64,000 nt of DNA. Source: Litchfieldella qijiaojingensis (lineage in GTDB: Bacteria; Pseudomonadota; Gammaproteobacteria; Pseudomonadales; Halomonadaceae). The notes under the pieces were generated by a model. It was given only the letters and a program-made list of their open reading frames with translations, did no database searches and was not told the DNA's origin. The stretch spans positions 1 to 64,000 of the forward strand of contig NZ_BMXS01000004.1 of the NCBI RefSeq assembly GCF_014651875.1, written 5' to 3'. Both the position numbers and the translations under genes were made by a program. This document shows positions 44,157 to 53,349 of this stretch, piece after piece; the first letter of the stretch is position 1, and the number at the start of each line of letters is the position of its first letter.

Positions 44157-45583
44157 GCCATGTTCTCCCTGGCCAATGGAAACTCTAGCGTCCAGCATAA
44201 CCCGCCCAGCGCCGAATGTGAGGGCTGCATGCGTCCTCCGTGAGCCTTGACCAGCGCGGTGGCGATGGACAGTCCCAGACCGCTACCGCCGCTCTTGCGA
44301 CTGCGCGAGCCTTCGACGCGATACAGGCGTTCGGTGAGACGTGGAAGTTCTTCGCTGGAAACGCCAGGCGCGCTGTCCTCCCAAGTCACTCGGGCGTATT
44401 GGTCGTCGACGTAGAGCCAGACCCGCAGGCGGCCGGGGGCATCGGTGTAGGTACAGGTGTTGTCGAGCAGGTTGTTCCATAGCTGGCGCAGGCGCTGGAT
44501 ATCGCCGCGTATCGGTGCCGAGGACGGAATCTCCATCTCCAGGGCGATATCATGGTCCCGCAACCAGCCATCGGCATCCTCCAAGCGCCCGCGTAGCGAT
44601 TCGGCCAGGTTCAGTGGCGCCAGCGACACCTCCAGGGCGCCGGCATCGCTCTGCGCCAGCAGGCGTAGATCGGCGACCAGGCGTTCGAGCTGGCCGACCT
44701 CCTGGGACAGCGAATGCAGGTTGTCCTGGTTCATGGAGCGAATGCCATCCTGCATGGCCTCGATCTCGCCGCGCAACACCGCCAGCGGTGTGCGTAGTTC
44801 GTGGGCGATATCCGATACCCAGCGCTGGCGGGCCTCACGATTGGCTTCCAGGGTCGCGGCCAGCACATTGAAATCGTAGGCCAGTCGCGACAGTTCATCC
44901 TGCCCGTGCTCGGCCAGGCGAATGCTGTAGTCGCCCTCGGTGAGGCGACGGGTGCCTAGCGCCATGCTTCGGGTGCGCCGCCCCAGCCACCAGGATAGCC
45001 CTCCAGCAAGCAGCAACGATGCCAGTGCCAGGGAACCGACGATGATGGAGAGGTTGCGCTGTTGGCGGGCAAGGAAGATTCGATCCATGCGCGCCATCAA
45101 CTGCTGCGGAGGCCGATAGCCCAAGGCACCGACCTGCTGGCCGTTGCTGACGATGGGTAGCCAATTCAACTCAGGCGGCTCCTGGCCGTCCTCGGGCAGT
45201 ATCGGGGGCGGCAGCCCTATCACCGGCAGACCGTTGGCATCGTGCAGCACGAAGTCACCGGGGTCGCCGAGCCGGCGGTCGATGCCTTTGGGGGGAGGGC
45301 CCTCTCCAGGCCACAGTTGCTGACGTACCAGCCGGTGCCACTCCCGTCTCGATTTGCGCAGCCATTGCCAGTCACCACGCCGCTGCCACTCCTCGCCAAG
45401 TCCCTCGGCCAGGGTTTGGGCACGGTTGATCTGGGTGGTTTCCAGATAGTCGATGAAACCCTGGTCGAGACTGCGCGACACGGCCAGGAACACCAACCCC
45501 GAGATCACCACATTGACCACCAGGATGATCAGGAACAGCTTGATGCCCAAACGGGACATGGCCAGGTGGGGCAGATGCTTCAT
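44153..45583 (-). CDS. baeS: Sensor histidine kinase, BaeS-like
   Basis: 476 residues: membrane span 14-36, periplasmic domain of about 120 residues, second span (IIVGSLALASLLLAGGLSWWLG), HAMP, H-box WVSDIAHELRTPLAVLRGE, and HATPase with WNNLLDNTCTYTD and GGSGLGLSI. Start at 45583 (MKHLPH) with GGAG six bases upstream; the longer frame start lacks one. Kinase-then-regulator order with a four-base overlap, as in baeSR. Confidence 0.85.
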   Translation of the reverse strand: MKHLPHLAMSRLGIKLFLIILVVNVVISGLVFLAVSRSLDQGFIDYLETTQINRAQTLAEGLGEEWQRRGDWQWLRKSRREWHRLVRQQLWPGEGPPPKGIDRRLGDPGDFVLHDANGLPVIGLPPPILPEDGQEPPELNWLPIVSNGQQVGALGYRPPQQLMARMDRIFLARQQRNLSIIVGSLALASLLLAGGLSWWLGRRTRSMALGTRRLTEGDYSIRLAEHGQDELSRLAYDFNVLAATLEANREARQRWVSDIAHELRTPLAVLRGEIEAMQDGIRSMNQDNLHSLSQEVGQLERLVADLRLLAQSDAGALEVSLAPLNLAESLRGRLEDADGWLRDHDIALEMEIPSSAPIRGDIQRLRQLWNNLLDNTCTYTDAPGRLRVWLYVDDQYARVTWEDSAPGVSSEELPRLTERLYRVEGSRSRKSGGSGLGLSIATALVKAHGGRMQPSHSALGGLCWTLEFPLARENMA

Positions 45584-45738
45584 GGTGTCTCCATGGCGAG
45601 TGGAACAGCGCTGGCCGATGCCTTGCTTCTTCGATGGCACGATGGCGCAGAGATTCCAGCGCAGTATTGACGCCGGGAATGCAGGGATTAGGCACGAATG
45701 GTGCAAGAATGTTGCAAGCGCAGCGTCTGCGACGGCCG

Positions 45739-46788
45739 TCAGGGACAGCTCTCGCCGATAAGCAACTCGGTAGTCAACAGCTTACGTTCCCGAGGCGCCA
45801 ATCCGAGAATCATCTTGGCGGCAATGCGGCCCTTTTCGACGCTGTCCTGGCGTACCGTAGTCAGACGTGGAGGGCGGTACTGACCTTCGGCGATGCCGTC
45901 GAACCCCGTCAGGCGCAGGTCCTGAGGCACCCGCAGGCCACGTCGCTCGGCCAGTGTCAGGGCGGTCAATGCAATGCGATCGGACATACACAGCAGCAAG
46001 TCGGGGCGTTCGTCTTCGGGCAGGTCGAGGATCTCTTCGATCACAGGGGCACTGACCTCGAAGGTATTTTCCTCGATGTTCCACATCGGTACCTGGGCCG
46101 GGTCGATGCCATGCTCTTCGAATGCGCGATGAAAACCGATGAGGCGCGAGCGGGTGATGGTCTGTTCGGCCGACAGAAGCTCGTGCTCTTCGGTGATGCG
46201 CCCGTTGCAGGGCTGTCTGGTCAGTCGCAGGTTGATCACTGCCGGGCGTCGCGACGGGGTCCTTAGGGCATGACGGGCGATGGCATAGCTGGCCGGCTCG
46301 TTGTCGATGTGTACCGTGGGTCGGTCGTCGATATTGAAGTCGACTGCCACCAGTGGGCTTTGAGCGGGAAGGCCCGAGAGTAACATCAGGCTGGGCATCA
46401 AGCCGTAAACGATGTAGCCGTCGGCCATGTTGGCCGAACCGGGAGCCTGGGAAGCATGTTGACGTCCGGAGAGCAGCAACAGCGTATGGCCGTGGGCATC
46501 GAGGACTTCGGCGATACCGGACAGCAGCTCGCTGGATACGGCATCGTTCAAGCTGTATGTCAGGCTTTCGGCGAGCACCACGGCAATGATTCGCGAACGC
46601 CCGGTGCGCAGGCTGCGTGCCTTGGCGTCGGGGCCGGTATAGCCCAGGCGTCTGGCCTCGCTGAGGATGCGCTCGCGCAGCTTCGGCGAGAGTTGGTCGG
46701 GCCGGTTGAAGGCGTTGGAGATACTGGCGGTGGAGACACCGAGCTCAGCGGCCAGATCCTTGAGGGTAATGCGGCGTGGCGAAGACAC
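45739..46788 (-). CDS. LacI-family transcriptional regulator (AglR-like)
   Basis: 349 residues with an N-terminal LacI-type DNA-binding domain (ITLKDLAAELGVSTASISNAFNRPDQLSPKLRERI) and a sugar-binding core (MADGYIVYGLMPS, DLRLTGFDG). It lies at the 3' end of the alpha-glucoside operon, separated from aglK by a decayed GH13 gene, on the same strand. Likely repressor of the operon through the palindrome at 53202, in the manner of AglR or MalR. The sugar effector cannot be deduced. Confidence 0.85.
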   Translation of the reverse strand: MSSPRRITLKDLAAELGVSTASISNAFNRPDQLSPKLRERILSEARRLGYTGPDAKARSLRTGRSRIIAVVLAESLTYSLNDAVSSELLSGIAEVLDAHGHTLLLLSGRQHASQAPGSANMADGYIVYGLMPSLMLLSGLPAQSPLVAVDFNIDDRPTVHIDNEPASYAIARHALRTPSRRPAVINLRLTRQPCNGRITEEHELLSAEQTITRSRLIGFHRAFEEHGIDPAQVPMWNIEENTFEVSAPVIEEILDLPEDERPDLLLCMSDRIALTALTLAERRGLRVPQDLRLTGFDGIAEGQYRPPRLTTVRQDSVEKGRIAAKMILGLAPRERKLLTTELLIGESCP

Positions 46789-46909
46789 GTGACGGCTCTA
46801 TAACGATTTGATTAGCAACCTATCATAACGGTTCAGGTTGCGTGAGAATAGTCGATACTGGAGCCAGTGTCGGTTTCGCACATGGCCAGTATGCAGCCTC
46901 AGGGACATG

Positions 46910-47107
<198 letters not shown>

Positions 47108-47191
47108 CCAGGCCTCCTGGTGACGGGAGCGCGTAGGCTCCCGTTGCGGCGATGCAAGATGTCGGCTACTGGCAAGGGCGCGATGGCCCCC

Positions 47192-48298
47192 TCAGGCCGC
47201 CTGGCTTTGCTTGGCAATAGCCAATGCCTTGTCGTCGCCATCGAACAGGTGGACGTGGTCGAGATCCGGCACCAGTGCCACGCGCTGGCCGATCTTCCAG
47301 CGGCTGGGCGCTTCGCTGCGATGGATCAACAGGGTGTCGCCGGCCTTGGGCTCGAGATAGACGTAGACCTCGTTACCCAGATATTCGACGTTGGCGATCT
47401 CGAAGCTGTTGTCACCTTCGGCTTCGGCAAGGCGTAGATGCTCGGGACGCACTCCCAGGGTCAAACCGGCCCCAGATCGTTGACCGTCGGTGCTCTGAGG
47501 CAGGGCCAATTCACCGAGGCCCGGCGCGCGTACCCGGCAACCTTCCGCGGAACCATCGATGAGCTCGGCCGGCATGAAGTTCATGGTCGGCGAGCCAATG
47601 AAGCCGGCGACGAACTTGGTGGCGGGCTGCTGATAGAGGGTATGAGGGCTGCCGACCTGCTCGACGCGACCGTCGCGCAATACCACGATCTTGTCGGCGA
47701 GTGTCATGGCCTCGACCTGGTCGTGGGTGACATATACCATCGTGGAGCCCAGACGATGGTGCAGGCGGGCGATTTCGTTGCGCATTTGCACGCGCAGAGA
47801 GGCATCGAGGTTGGAAAGCGGCTCGTCGAACAATAGGATGCGCGGCTCGCGGGCCATGGCACGGCCCATGGCGACACGCTGACGCTGGCCGCCGGAAAGC
47901 TCCTTGGGCTTGCGGTGCAGCAGCTCCTCGAGTTGCAGGATGCGTGCCGTGGCCATTACCCGCTCCTCGATGGTTTCCTTGGCGGTCTTGGCCAGCTTGA
48001 GGCCGAAGGCCATGTTCTCGTAGACCGTCATGTGCGGGTAGAGCGCATAGGACTGGAATACCATGCCCACCCCGCGCTCACGCGGTGGCAGGTCGTTGAC
48101 GACCTGCTCGCCAATCCTCAGTTCGCCGCCGGTGATCGACTCCAGGCCGGCGATCAGTCGCAGCAGGGTTGACTTGCCGCAGCCGGAAGGGCCGACGAAG
48201 ACCACGAATTCCCCTTCGCCGACGCTGAGATCGACATCCTTGATGATATGGGTGCTGCCGAATACCTTGTTGATCTTTTCCAGGGTCACGCTTGCCAT
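47192..48298 (-). CDS. aglK: ABC transporter ATPase of the alpha-glucoside system (AglK/MalK/UgpC type)
   Basis: 368 residues: Walker A GPSGCGKST, Q-loop, signature LSGGQRQRVAMGRAM, Walker B ILLFDEPLSNLDASLR, H-loop VTHDQVEAMT, and a C-terminal TOBE/OB domain (LTLGVRPEHLRLAE) that can bind regulators. Start at 48298 (MASVTLEKI) with AAGGAG. It energises the AglF-AglG permease. Confidence 0.9.
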   Translation of the reverse strand: MASVTLEKINKVFGSTHIIKDVDLSVGEGEFVVFVGPSGCGKSTLLRLIAGLESITGGELRIGEQVVNDLPPRERGVGMVFQSYALYPHMTVYENMAFGLKLAKTAKETIEERVMATARILQLEELLHRKPKELSGGQRQRVAMGRAMAREPRILLFDEPLSNLDASLRVQMRNEIARLHHRLGSTMVYVTHDQVEAMTLADKIVVLRDGRVEQVGSPHTLYQQPATKFVAGFIGSPTMNFMPAELIDGSAEGCRVRAPGLGELALPQSTDGQRSGAGLTLGVRPEHLRLAEAEGDNSFEIANVEYLGNEVYVYLEPKAGDTLLIHRSEAPSRWKIGQRVALVPDLDHVHLFDGDDKALAIAKQSQAA

Positions 48299-48347
48299 CT
48301 TGCGACTCCTTGCCGGCTTCACAGAGCCGGCTTAGTGGTTTGTCGTG

Positions 48348-49976
48348 TCATCGCCCGAGCTGTAGAAAGGCAGCCTGATAGGGCGGTAGGGTCAATGTCT
48401 TGCCATTCAGTGCGGCCTGGAAACCATGTCCCTCGAGGGGTTTGCCAGGCTCCGGTAATCGTGTGCGGCGGGTTTCGCCGCCAAGGTTGAAGATGCACAG
48501 AAGACGCTCGCCATGACCTTCGCGAATGAAGCCGAGCAACTGCGTACCGACATCGACCAGGCTCAGGTTGCCATCGAACAGTGCCGGATGAGCTCGGCGG
48601 AAGGCCAGCAGACGACGAGTGGCGTTGAGCATGGAGGCTGCGTCGTCCTGCTGGGTCTCGACTGCCAGTGACAGGTGACCTTTCTCCACCGGCAGCCAGG
48701 GTTCCACACTGGAAAAGCCGCCACGCACGCCTCGCGTCCAGGGCATCGGGGTCCGGCAGCCATCGCGGCCCTTGAACTCAGGCCAAAGCACCTTGCCGTA
48801 GGGGTCCTGGATACGCTCAAAGGGCACCTCGGCCTCAGGCAGTCCCAGTTCCTCGCCCTGATAGAGACAGACACTGCCGCGCAGCGATAACAGCATTGCC
48901 AGCGCCACCTTGGGGTAGGCGGACGGGTCCTCGCCCATGCCCCAGCGGGTGGCGCTTCTGACCACGTCGTGGTTGGACAGCGCCCAACACGGCCAGGCAT
49001 CGCCGGCGAGACGCTGGAAGCGCTCCAGCACTTCACGAATGTAGGCAGGGGAGTGCGGCTCGTTGAGCAGGTCGAAGGTATAGGCCATGTGCAGCTTGTC
49101 GCCATCGGCGGTGTACTCGGCCATGCGTTCGAGCGGTTTGTCGTCGCCGATCTCGCCCACCGTGGTGGTGCCGGGGAACTCGTCCATCAGTGCACGCAGA
49201 TCCTTGAGGAAGTCGAGGTTCTCCGGGCGGCTTAGATCGTAGATGTGGCGCTGCCAGGTATAGGGGTTGGCTGCGGGGGCACCAAGCGTCTTGGCTTCGC
49301 CTTTTGGCACTGGCGGGTTGTCGCGCAACTCCTGATCATGGAAGTAGAAGTTGACGGTATCCAGGCGGAAGCCGTCGACGCCCAGCTCCAGCCAGAAGCG
49401 CATGTTGTCGAGCTGCGCGGCCCTGACTTCCGGATTGTGGAAGTTGAGATCCGGCTGGCTGGTCAGGAAATTGTGTAGATAGTACTGGCGGCGCCGCGAG
49501 TCGAAGGTCCAGGCCGAGCCGCCGAAGATCGACAGCCAGTTGTTGGGTGGCGTGCCGTCGGGCTCGGGGTCGGCCCACACATACCAGTCGGCCTTCGGGT
49601 TGTAATGATCGGCGCGACTCTCCTGGAACCAGGGATGCCGGTCCGAGGTATGGCTGATCACCTGGTCGATGATCACTTTCAGCCCCAGAGCATGAGCGCG
49701 AGCCAGCAGCGTCTTGAAGTCCTCCAGAGTGCCGAACATCGGGTCGACGTCGCGGTAGTCGCTGATGTCGTAGCCGAAGTCGAGCATCGGCGAGGTGAAG
49801 AACGGCGACAGCCAGATACCGTCCACGCCGAGGCTGGCGACATAGTCCAGTTTCTCGGTGACCCCGGGCAGGTCACCGATGCCGTCGCCGTTGGCATCCA
49901 GGAAGCTGCGTGGGTAGATCTGATAAATGACGCCACCACGCCACCAGAAAGTACTGTCTTGCATGCGAATATCCAT
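48348..49976 (-). CDS. aglA: GH13 alpha-glucosidase (AglA type)
   Basis: 542-residue cytoplasmic glycoside hydrolase of the oligo-1,6-glucosidase/alpha-glucosidase subfamily. Conserved regions: [29 protein letters not shown], nucleophile Asp in GVDGFRLDTVNF, acid/base Glu in TVGEIGDD, and the transition-state Asp in ALSNHDVVRS. It hydrolyses imported alpha-glucosides such as maltose, trehalose or sucrose; specificity cannot be read by eye. The start is either 49976 or MQDSTF at 49964; both lie just after the aglG stop. Confidence 0.9.
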   Translation of the reverse strand: MDIRMQDSTFWWRGGVIYQIYPRSFLDANGDGIGDLPGVTEKLDYVASLGVDGIWLSPFFTSPMLDFGYDISDYRDVDPMFGTLEDFKTLLARAHALGLKVIIDQVISHTSDRHPWFQESRADHYNPKADWYVWADPEPDGTPPNNWLSIFGGSAWTFDSRRRQYYLHNFLTSQPDLNFHNPEVRAAQLDNMRFWLELGVDGFRLDTVNFYFHDQELRDNPPVPKGEAKTLGAPAANPYTWQRHIYDLSRPENLDFLKDLRALMDEFPGTTTVGEIGDDKPLERMAEYTADGDKLHMAYTFDLLNEPHSPAYIREVLERFQRLAGDAWPCWALSNHDVVRSATRWGMGEDPSAYPKVALAMLLSLRGSVCLYQGEELGLPEAEVPFERIQDPYGKVLWPEFKGRDGCRTPMPWTRGVRGGFSSVEPWLPVEKGHLSLAVETQQDDAASMLNATRRLLAFRRAHPALFDGNLSLVDVGTQLLGFIREGHGERLLCIFNLGGETRRTRLPEPGKPLEGHGFQAALNGKTLTLPPYQAAFLQLGR

Positions 49977-49985
49977 GAATCAGGG

Positions 49986-50828
49986 TTAACCCTTGACCGC
50001 GCCTGCGGTAAGGCCGGAAACGATGCGCCGCTGGAAGATCATCACCAGCACCACCAGCGGCACGGTGACGGTGACCGAGGCGGCCATGATCGGCCCCCAG
50101 GGCAACTCGTGCTGGCTGCCGCCGGAGATCAGGGCGATGGCTACCGGCACGGTGCGTTGGCTGTCGGTGAGGGTGAAGGTCAGGGCGAACAGGAACTCGT
50201 TCCAGGCGGCGATGAAGGCCAACAGCCCCGTCGTTGCCATGGCTGGCCACATCAGCGGCAGGAACACCTTGGTGATGGTCACCCAGGGGGTGGCACCATC
50301 CATGATCGCCGCCTCCTCGAGTTCCATGGGAAGCTGGCGCATGAAGGTGGTCAGCACCCACACGGTGAATGGCAGGGTGAAGATGGTATAGCTGAGGATC
50401 AGCCCGCCCGGGTTGTTGTACAGGTTCAGCGAGCGGATCACCTCGAACAGCCCGGAGAGCACCGCGACCTGCGGGAACATCGACACCCCGAGCACCACCA
50501 GCATCACCGTTGTACGACCGCGAAAACGCACCCGCCCCAAGGCATAGGAGGCAGTCACGCCGAGCAGCAGGGCGATGAACACCACGCTGATCGAGACCAG
50601 GATCGAGTTGAAGATGGCACGCACGAAGCTCTTCTGGGTGAAGATATGCACGTAGTTGCCGAAGTCCAGCGACGATAGCCAGAAGTCGACGCGGAACAGC
50701 TCGCTGGACGGTTTCAGCGAGGTGATCACGGCATAGTAGAAGGGGAAGATAGCGTAGACCATGACCACTGCGATCAGGGCATAGAGGCCCACGCGCTTGG
50801 CGAGCTTGATGAGCTGGTATTGGTTCAT
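49986..50828 (-). CDS. aglG: ABC sugar permease, AglG/MalG type
   Basis: 280 residues, six membrane helices, with the EAA loop ELEEAAIMDGATPWVTITKVFLPLMWP typical of MalG-like subunits. Start at 50828 (MNQYQLIKL) overlaps the aglF stop by four bases; upstream extension of the frame runs through aglF and is not coding. Confidence 0.92.
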   Translation of the reverse strand: MNQYQLIKLAKRVGLYALIAVVMVYAIFPFYYAVITSLKPSSELFRVDFWLSSLDFGNYVHIFTQKSFVRAIFNSILVSISVVFIALLLGVTASYALGRVRFRGRTTVMLVVLGVSMFPQVAVLSGLFEVIRSLNLYNNPGGLILSYTIFTLPFTVWVLTTFMRQLPMELEEAAIMDGATPWVTITKVFLPLMWPAMATTGLLAFIAAWNEFLFALTFTLTDSQRTVPVAIALISGGSQHELPWGPIMAASVTVTVPLVVLVMIFQRRIVSGLTAGAVKG

Positions 50829-51799
50829 TGGTCGACTCCCAGTTGGCGGCGGCCCAGGTACAGGTAGAGGACCGTGACCAGTGCGATGATCAAGAACAGC
50901 AGGGTCGAGGCGGCGCTGCCATAGCCCACGTCCTGAAACTCGACCAACTGCTGGCGGGCATAGATCGACATGGTCATGGTGCTGGTGGAGTTGGACGTCA
51001 GCACATAGATGACGTCGAACACGCGCAGGGCATCGAGGAGTCGGAAGATCACCGCCACCAGCAGTGCCGGAGTGATCAATGGCAGCGTCACGCGGAAGAA
51101 CACCTTGACCGGATGGATGCCGTCGACCTCGGCGGCCTCGTAGCAATCCTTGGGCAGCATCTGTAGCGCCGCCAGTACCAGCAGGGCGACAAAGGGAATG
51201 GTTTTCCACACATCGACCATGATCACTGCCCACATGGAGTAGGTGGCGCTGGCGGTCCAGGGTATGGGTGAATCGATGATGCCCAGCGCCATCAGCAGGT
51301 GATTGATGATCCCGAACTGGTCGTTGAGCATCCAGGCCCACATCTTGGCCGAGACGATGGTGGGAATGGCCCAGGGAATCAGCACCGCCGCTCGCACCAG
51401 CATGCGACCCTTGAACTCTGCGTTGAGCAGCAGGGCGACGATGATGCCGAATACCACCTCCAGCGACACCGAGACGACACTGAAGAACAGTGTGTTCCAC
51501 ACCGAGCGCCACCAGATTGGATCGGTGAGCAGGCCGTACCAGGCACCGTCGTCATAGACCAGATAGTTCTCGAAACCGATGAACAGCGCGCTTGTGGTAT
51601 CCGACAGCGAAGCGTCGGTGAAGCTGAAGTAGAAGGTGCGTAACAGGGGCCAGCCAGCCACCAGGGCCAGGGCGAACAGCATTGGGGTGAGAAACGTCCA
51701 GGCGGCGCGGACCCGTTGACGGCGTACCTTGGTGCCGCGATAACCTGCCTGACGCGGGCGCACCGCCTGGGGTGCGCCTTCGGTTGCTGGGATCGACAT
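50825..51799 (-). CDS. aglF: ABC sugar permease, AglF/MalF type
   Basis: 324 residues, six membrane helices, EAA loop DCYEAAEVDGIHPVKVFFRVTLPLI. Start at 51799 (MSIPATEG) with AGGAGG seven bases upstream. Forms the channel with AglG; adjacent to the binding-protein gene. Confidence 0.92.
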   Translation of the reverse strand: MSIPATEGAPQAVRPRQAGYRGTKVRRQRVRAAWTFLTPMLFALALVAGWPLLRTFYFSFTDASLSDTTSALFIGFENYLVYDDGAWYGLLTDPIWWRSVWNTLFFSVVSVSLEVVFGIIVALLLNAEFKGRMLVRAAVLIPWAIPTIVSAKMWAWMLNDQFGIINHLLMALGIIDSPIPWTASATYSMWAVIMVDVWKTIPFVALLVLAALQMLPKDCYEAAEVDGIHPVKVFFRVTLPLITPALLVAVIFRLLDALRVFDVIYVLTSNSTSTMTMSIYARQQLVEFQDVGYGSAASTLLFLIIALVTVLYLYLGRRQLGVDQ

Positions 51800-51813
51800 G
51801 GAAGCCTCCTGGG

Positions 51814-53082
51814 TTACCAACGACGCCGCTTGATGCGCGACAGTTCGCTATCCAGCGTGGCGATGGCTTCGGCACCACTTTGGTTGCCGGAGAGCACGTT
51901 GTGGACGGCGTTGAAGAAGCTGTTGCTGACACGGCCATAGTTATCGCCGGTGGGCGCCGAAGGGCGTGCCACGGCATTGGTGAAGGTGTCGTACAGTGTG
52001 CCGAAGAAGGGCACCGCTTCGAGAACCTCCTCGTCCTGATAGAGGCTTGCGAGAGTGGGGTTGTAGGCACCCTGGATGGCGCGGCGCTTCTGCTCGGCCT
52101 CGCCGGTCAGGAAGGCGACCAGGTCGGCGGCGAGTTCGGGGTTCTCGCTGTAGCGCGACACTGCCAGATTCCAGCCGCCTAGGGTGGCGGCGCTATCGGC
52201 GCCATTGGCACTGGGCAGCTTGACCACGCCGACCTTGTCACGCACGTTGCTGTCCTCGCTTTGTGCCAGTGACCAGGCATAGGGCCAGTTGCGCATGAAT
52301 ACGGCGTTGCCGCTCTGGAAGACGCCGCGGGCTTCTTCCTCGGTGTAGTTGAGCACGCCTTCCGGCGATATCTCGCCGATCCAGGTAGCGGCCAGATCAA
52401 GGGCTTCGGCGGCACGCTCGTTGTCGATGGTGATCTCCCCTTCAGCGTCGACGATGGTGCCGCCGCCATGGCTTGCCACCCACTCCAGGGCATTGCAGGT
52501 CAGCCCTTCGTAGGCGCGGCCCTGGAACACGAAACCCCACATCTTGTCGTTACCGGCTTCGCGCTCGGCGGCCTGAACCTCACGGGCGATTTCGGTCAGA
52601 TCCTGCCAGGTTTCGGGAGCCTCGAAACCGTGCTTGTCGAGCAGGTCCTGGCGGTAGTAGAGCACCCCGGCATCGGTGAACCAGGGCATGGCCACCAGGC
52701 GGTCGTCGATGGTGTTGTTGGCGACGATGGTTTCGAAGTGGCCGCTAGCGGCATCCTCCCCGAGGGTCTCTCTCAGATCGAGCAGGTGGTTCGCCAAAAG
52801 GCCCGGCCAAACCACGTCGATCTGCATCACATCGATGTCGCTGGACTTGGCGGAGAGAATCTGCTGATAGAGCGACAGGCGTTCGGTCGAGGAGTTGGGG
52901 GTGGAGACGATGTCGACGCTGTGGCCGGTCTTTTCCTCCCAGGCGCGCACTCCCTCCTGGCACAGGGTCAATTCGGCCCCCACGGCACCGCAGGAGATGG
53001 TCAACTCTGCGGCTTGGGCCTGACCGATGACGGTAGTGGCGGTGCTGGCCAAGGCGATGGCGGGAATCAGTTTCTTGAGCAT
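51814..53082 (-). CDS. aglE: Periplasmic alpha-glucoside-binding protein, AglE type
   Basis: 422 residues: signal peptide (to AQAA-E, residue 25) and a MalE-type binding fold (AWEEKTGHSVDIVSTPNSSTERLSLYQQILSAKSSDIDVMQIDVVWPG). Start at 53082 with GAGGAAGG upstream. First gene of the operon aglE-F-G-A-K, the order known from rhizobial agl operons. The cytoplasmic alpha-glucosidase in the operon supports disaccharide uptake (trehalose, sucrose or maltose). Confidence 0.88.
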   Translation of the reverse strand: MLKKLIPAIALASTATTVIGQAQAAELTISCGAVGAELTLCQEGVRAWEEKTGHSVDIVSTPNSSTERLSLYQQILSAKSSDIDVMQIDVVWPGLLANHLLDLRETLGEDAASGHFETIVANNTIDDRLVAMPWFTDAGVLYYRQDLLDKHGFEAPETWQDLTEIAREVQAAEREAGNDKMWGFVFQGRAYEGLTCNALEWVASHGGGTIVDAEGEITIDNERAAEALDLAATWIGEISPEGVLNYTEEEARGVFQSGNAVFMRNWPYAWSLAQSEDSNVRDKVGVVKLPSANGADSAATLGGWNLAVSRYSENPELAADLVAFLTGEAEQKRRAIQGAYNPTLASLYQDEEVLEAVPFFGTLYDTFTNAVARPSAPTGDNYGRVSNSFFNAVHNVLSGNQSGAEAIATLDSELSRIKRRRW

Positions 53083-53112
53083 GGTGTGCCTTCCTCGTCG
53101 GTTTGTTGTTAT

Positions 53113-53170
53113 GGAAACACTGGATGAATGCTGAAGCATGAGCATGTTCGCCGGTTAATTCAGCGTTTCC
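53113..53170 (+). mobile_element. Internally deleted MITE, family B, copy 3
   Basis: 58 bp that keep both ends of the family (GGAAACACTGGATGAAT at left, AATTCAGCGTTTCC at right) but lack the roughly 85-base centre. It sits in the 5' leader or promoter of aglE, between the start codon and the LacI-type operator. Confidence 0.65.
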
Positions 53171-53201
53171 TTAATGGTATCTGAACGTTTTCTAAGTGGT
53201 T

Positions 53202-53217
53202 TCTTAAACGATTAAGA
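53202..53217. promoter_or_regulatory. LacI-type operator upstream of aglE
   Basis: TCTTAAACGATTAAGA: six-base arms around a CG-centred core, the classic form of LacI-family sites. A weaker CG-centred match (CTGAACGTTTTC) lies at about 53181-53192. Likely target of the LacI-family regulator at 45739. Confidence 0.6.
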
Positions 53218-53280
53218 TCGTGAGTGCACAGTTAGCCGCTTGATGGGGCGGACTTCAACCTAGACTTTAGGATAATGGCT

Positions 53281-53341
53281 ACGGGCAACGGGCAACGGGC
53301 TACGGGCTACGGGCTACGGGCTACGGGCTACGGGCTACGGG
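53281..53341. repeat. Heptanucleotide tandem repeat
   Basis: 8.7 copies of a 7-base unit: two ACGGGCA followed by six ACGGGCT and a partial ACGGG. It lies eight bases after the lysO stop and about 65 bases upstream of the agl operator. Pure recent units suggest active slippage. Confidence 0.95.
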
Positions 53342-53349
53342 AGTGGTCG

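Noticed and set aside
49986-51512. 508-codon ORF as a fused permease
   Set aside because: Only the last 280 codons from 50828 are permease; the upstream part is an out-of-frame reading of aglF.
53281-53341. Heptamer tract as CRISPR or iteron origin
   Set aside because: No spacers, no replication gene nearby; simple tandem slippage explains it.
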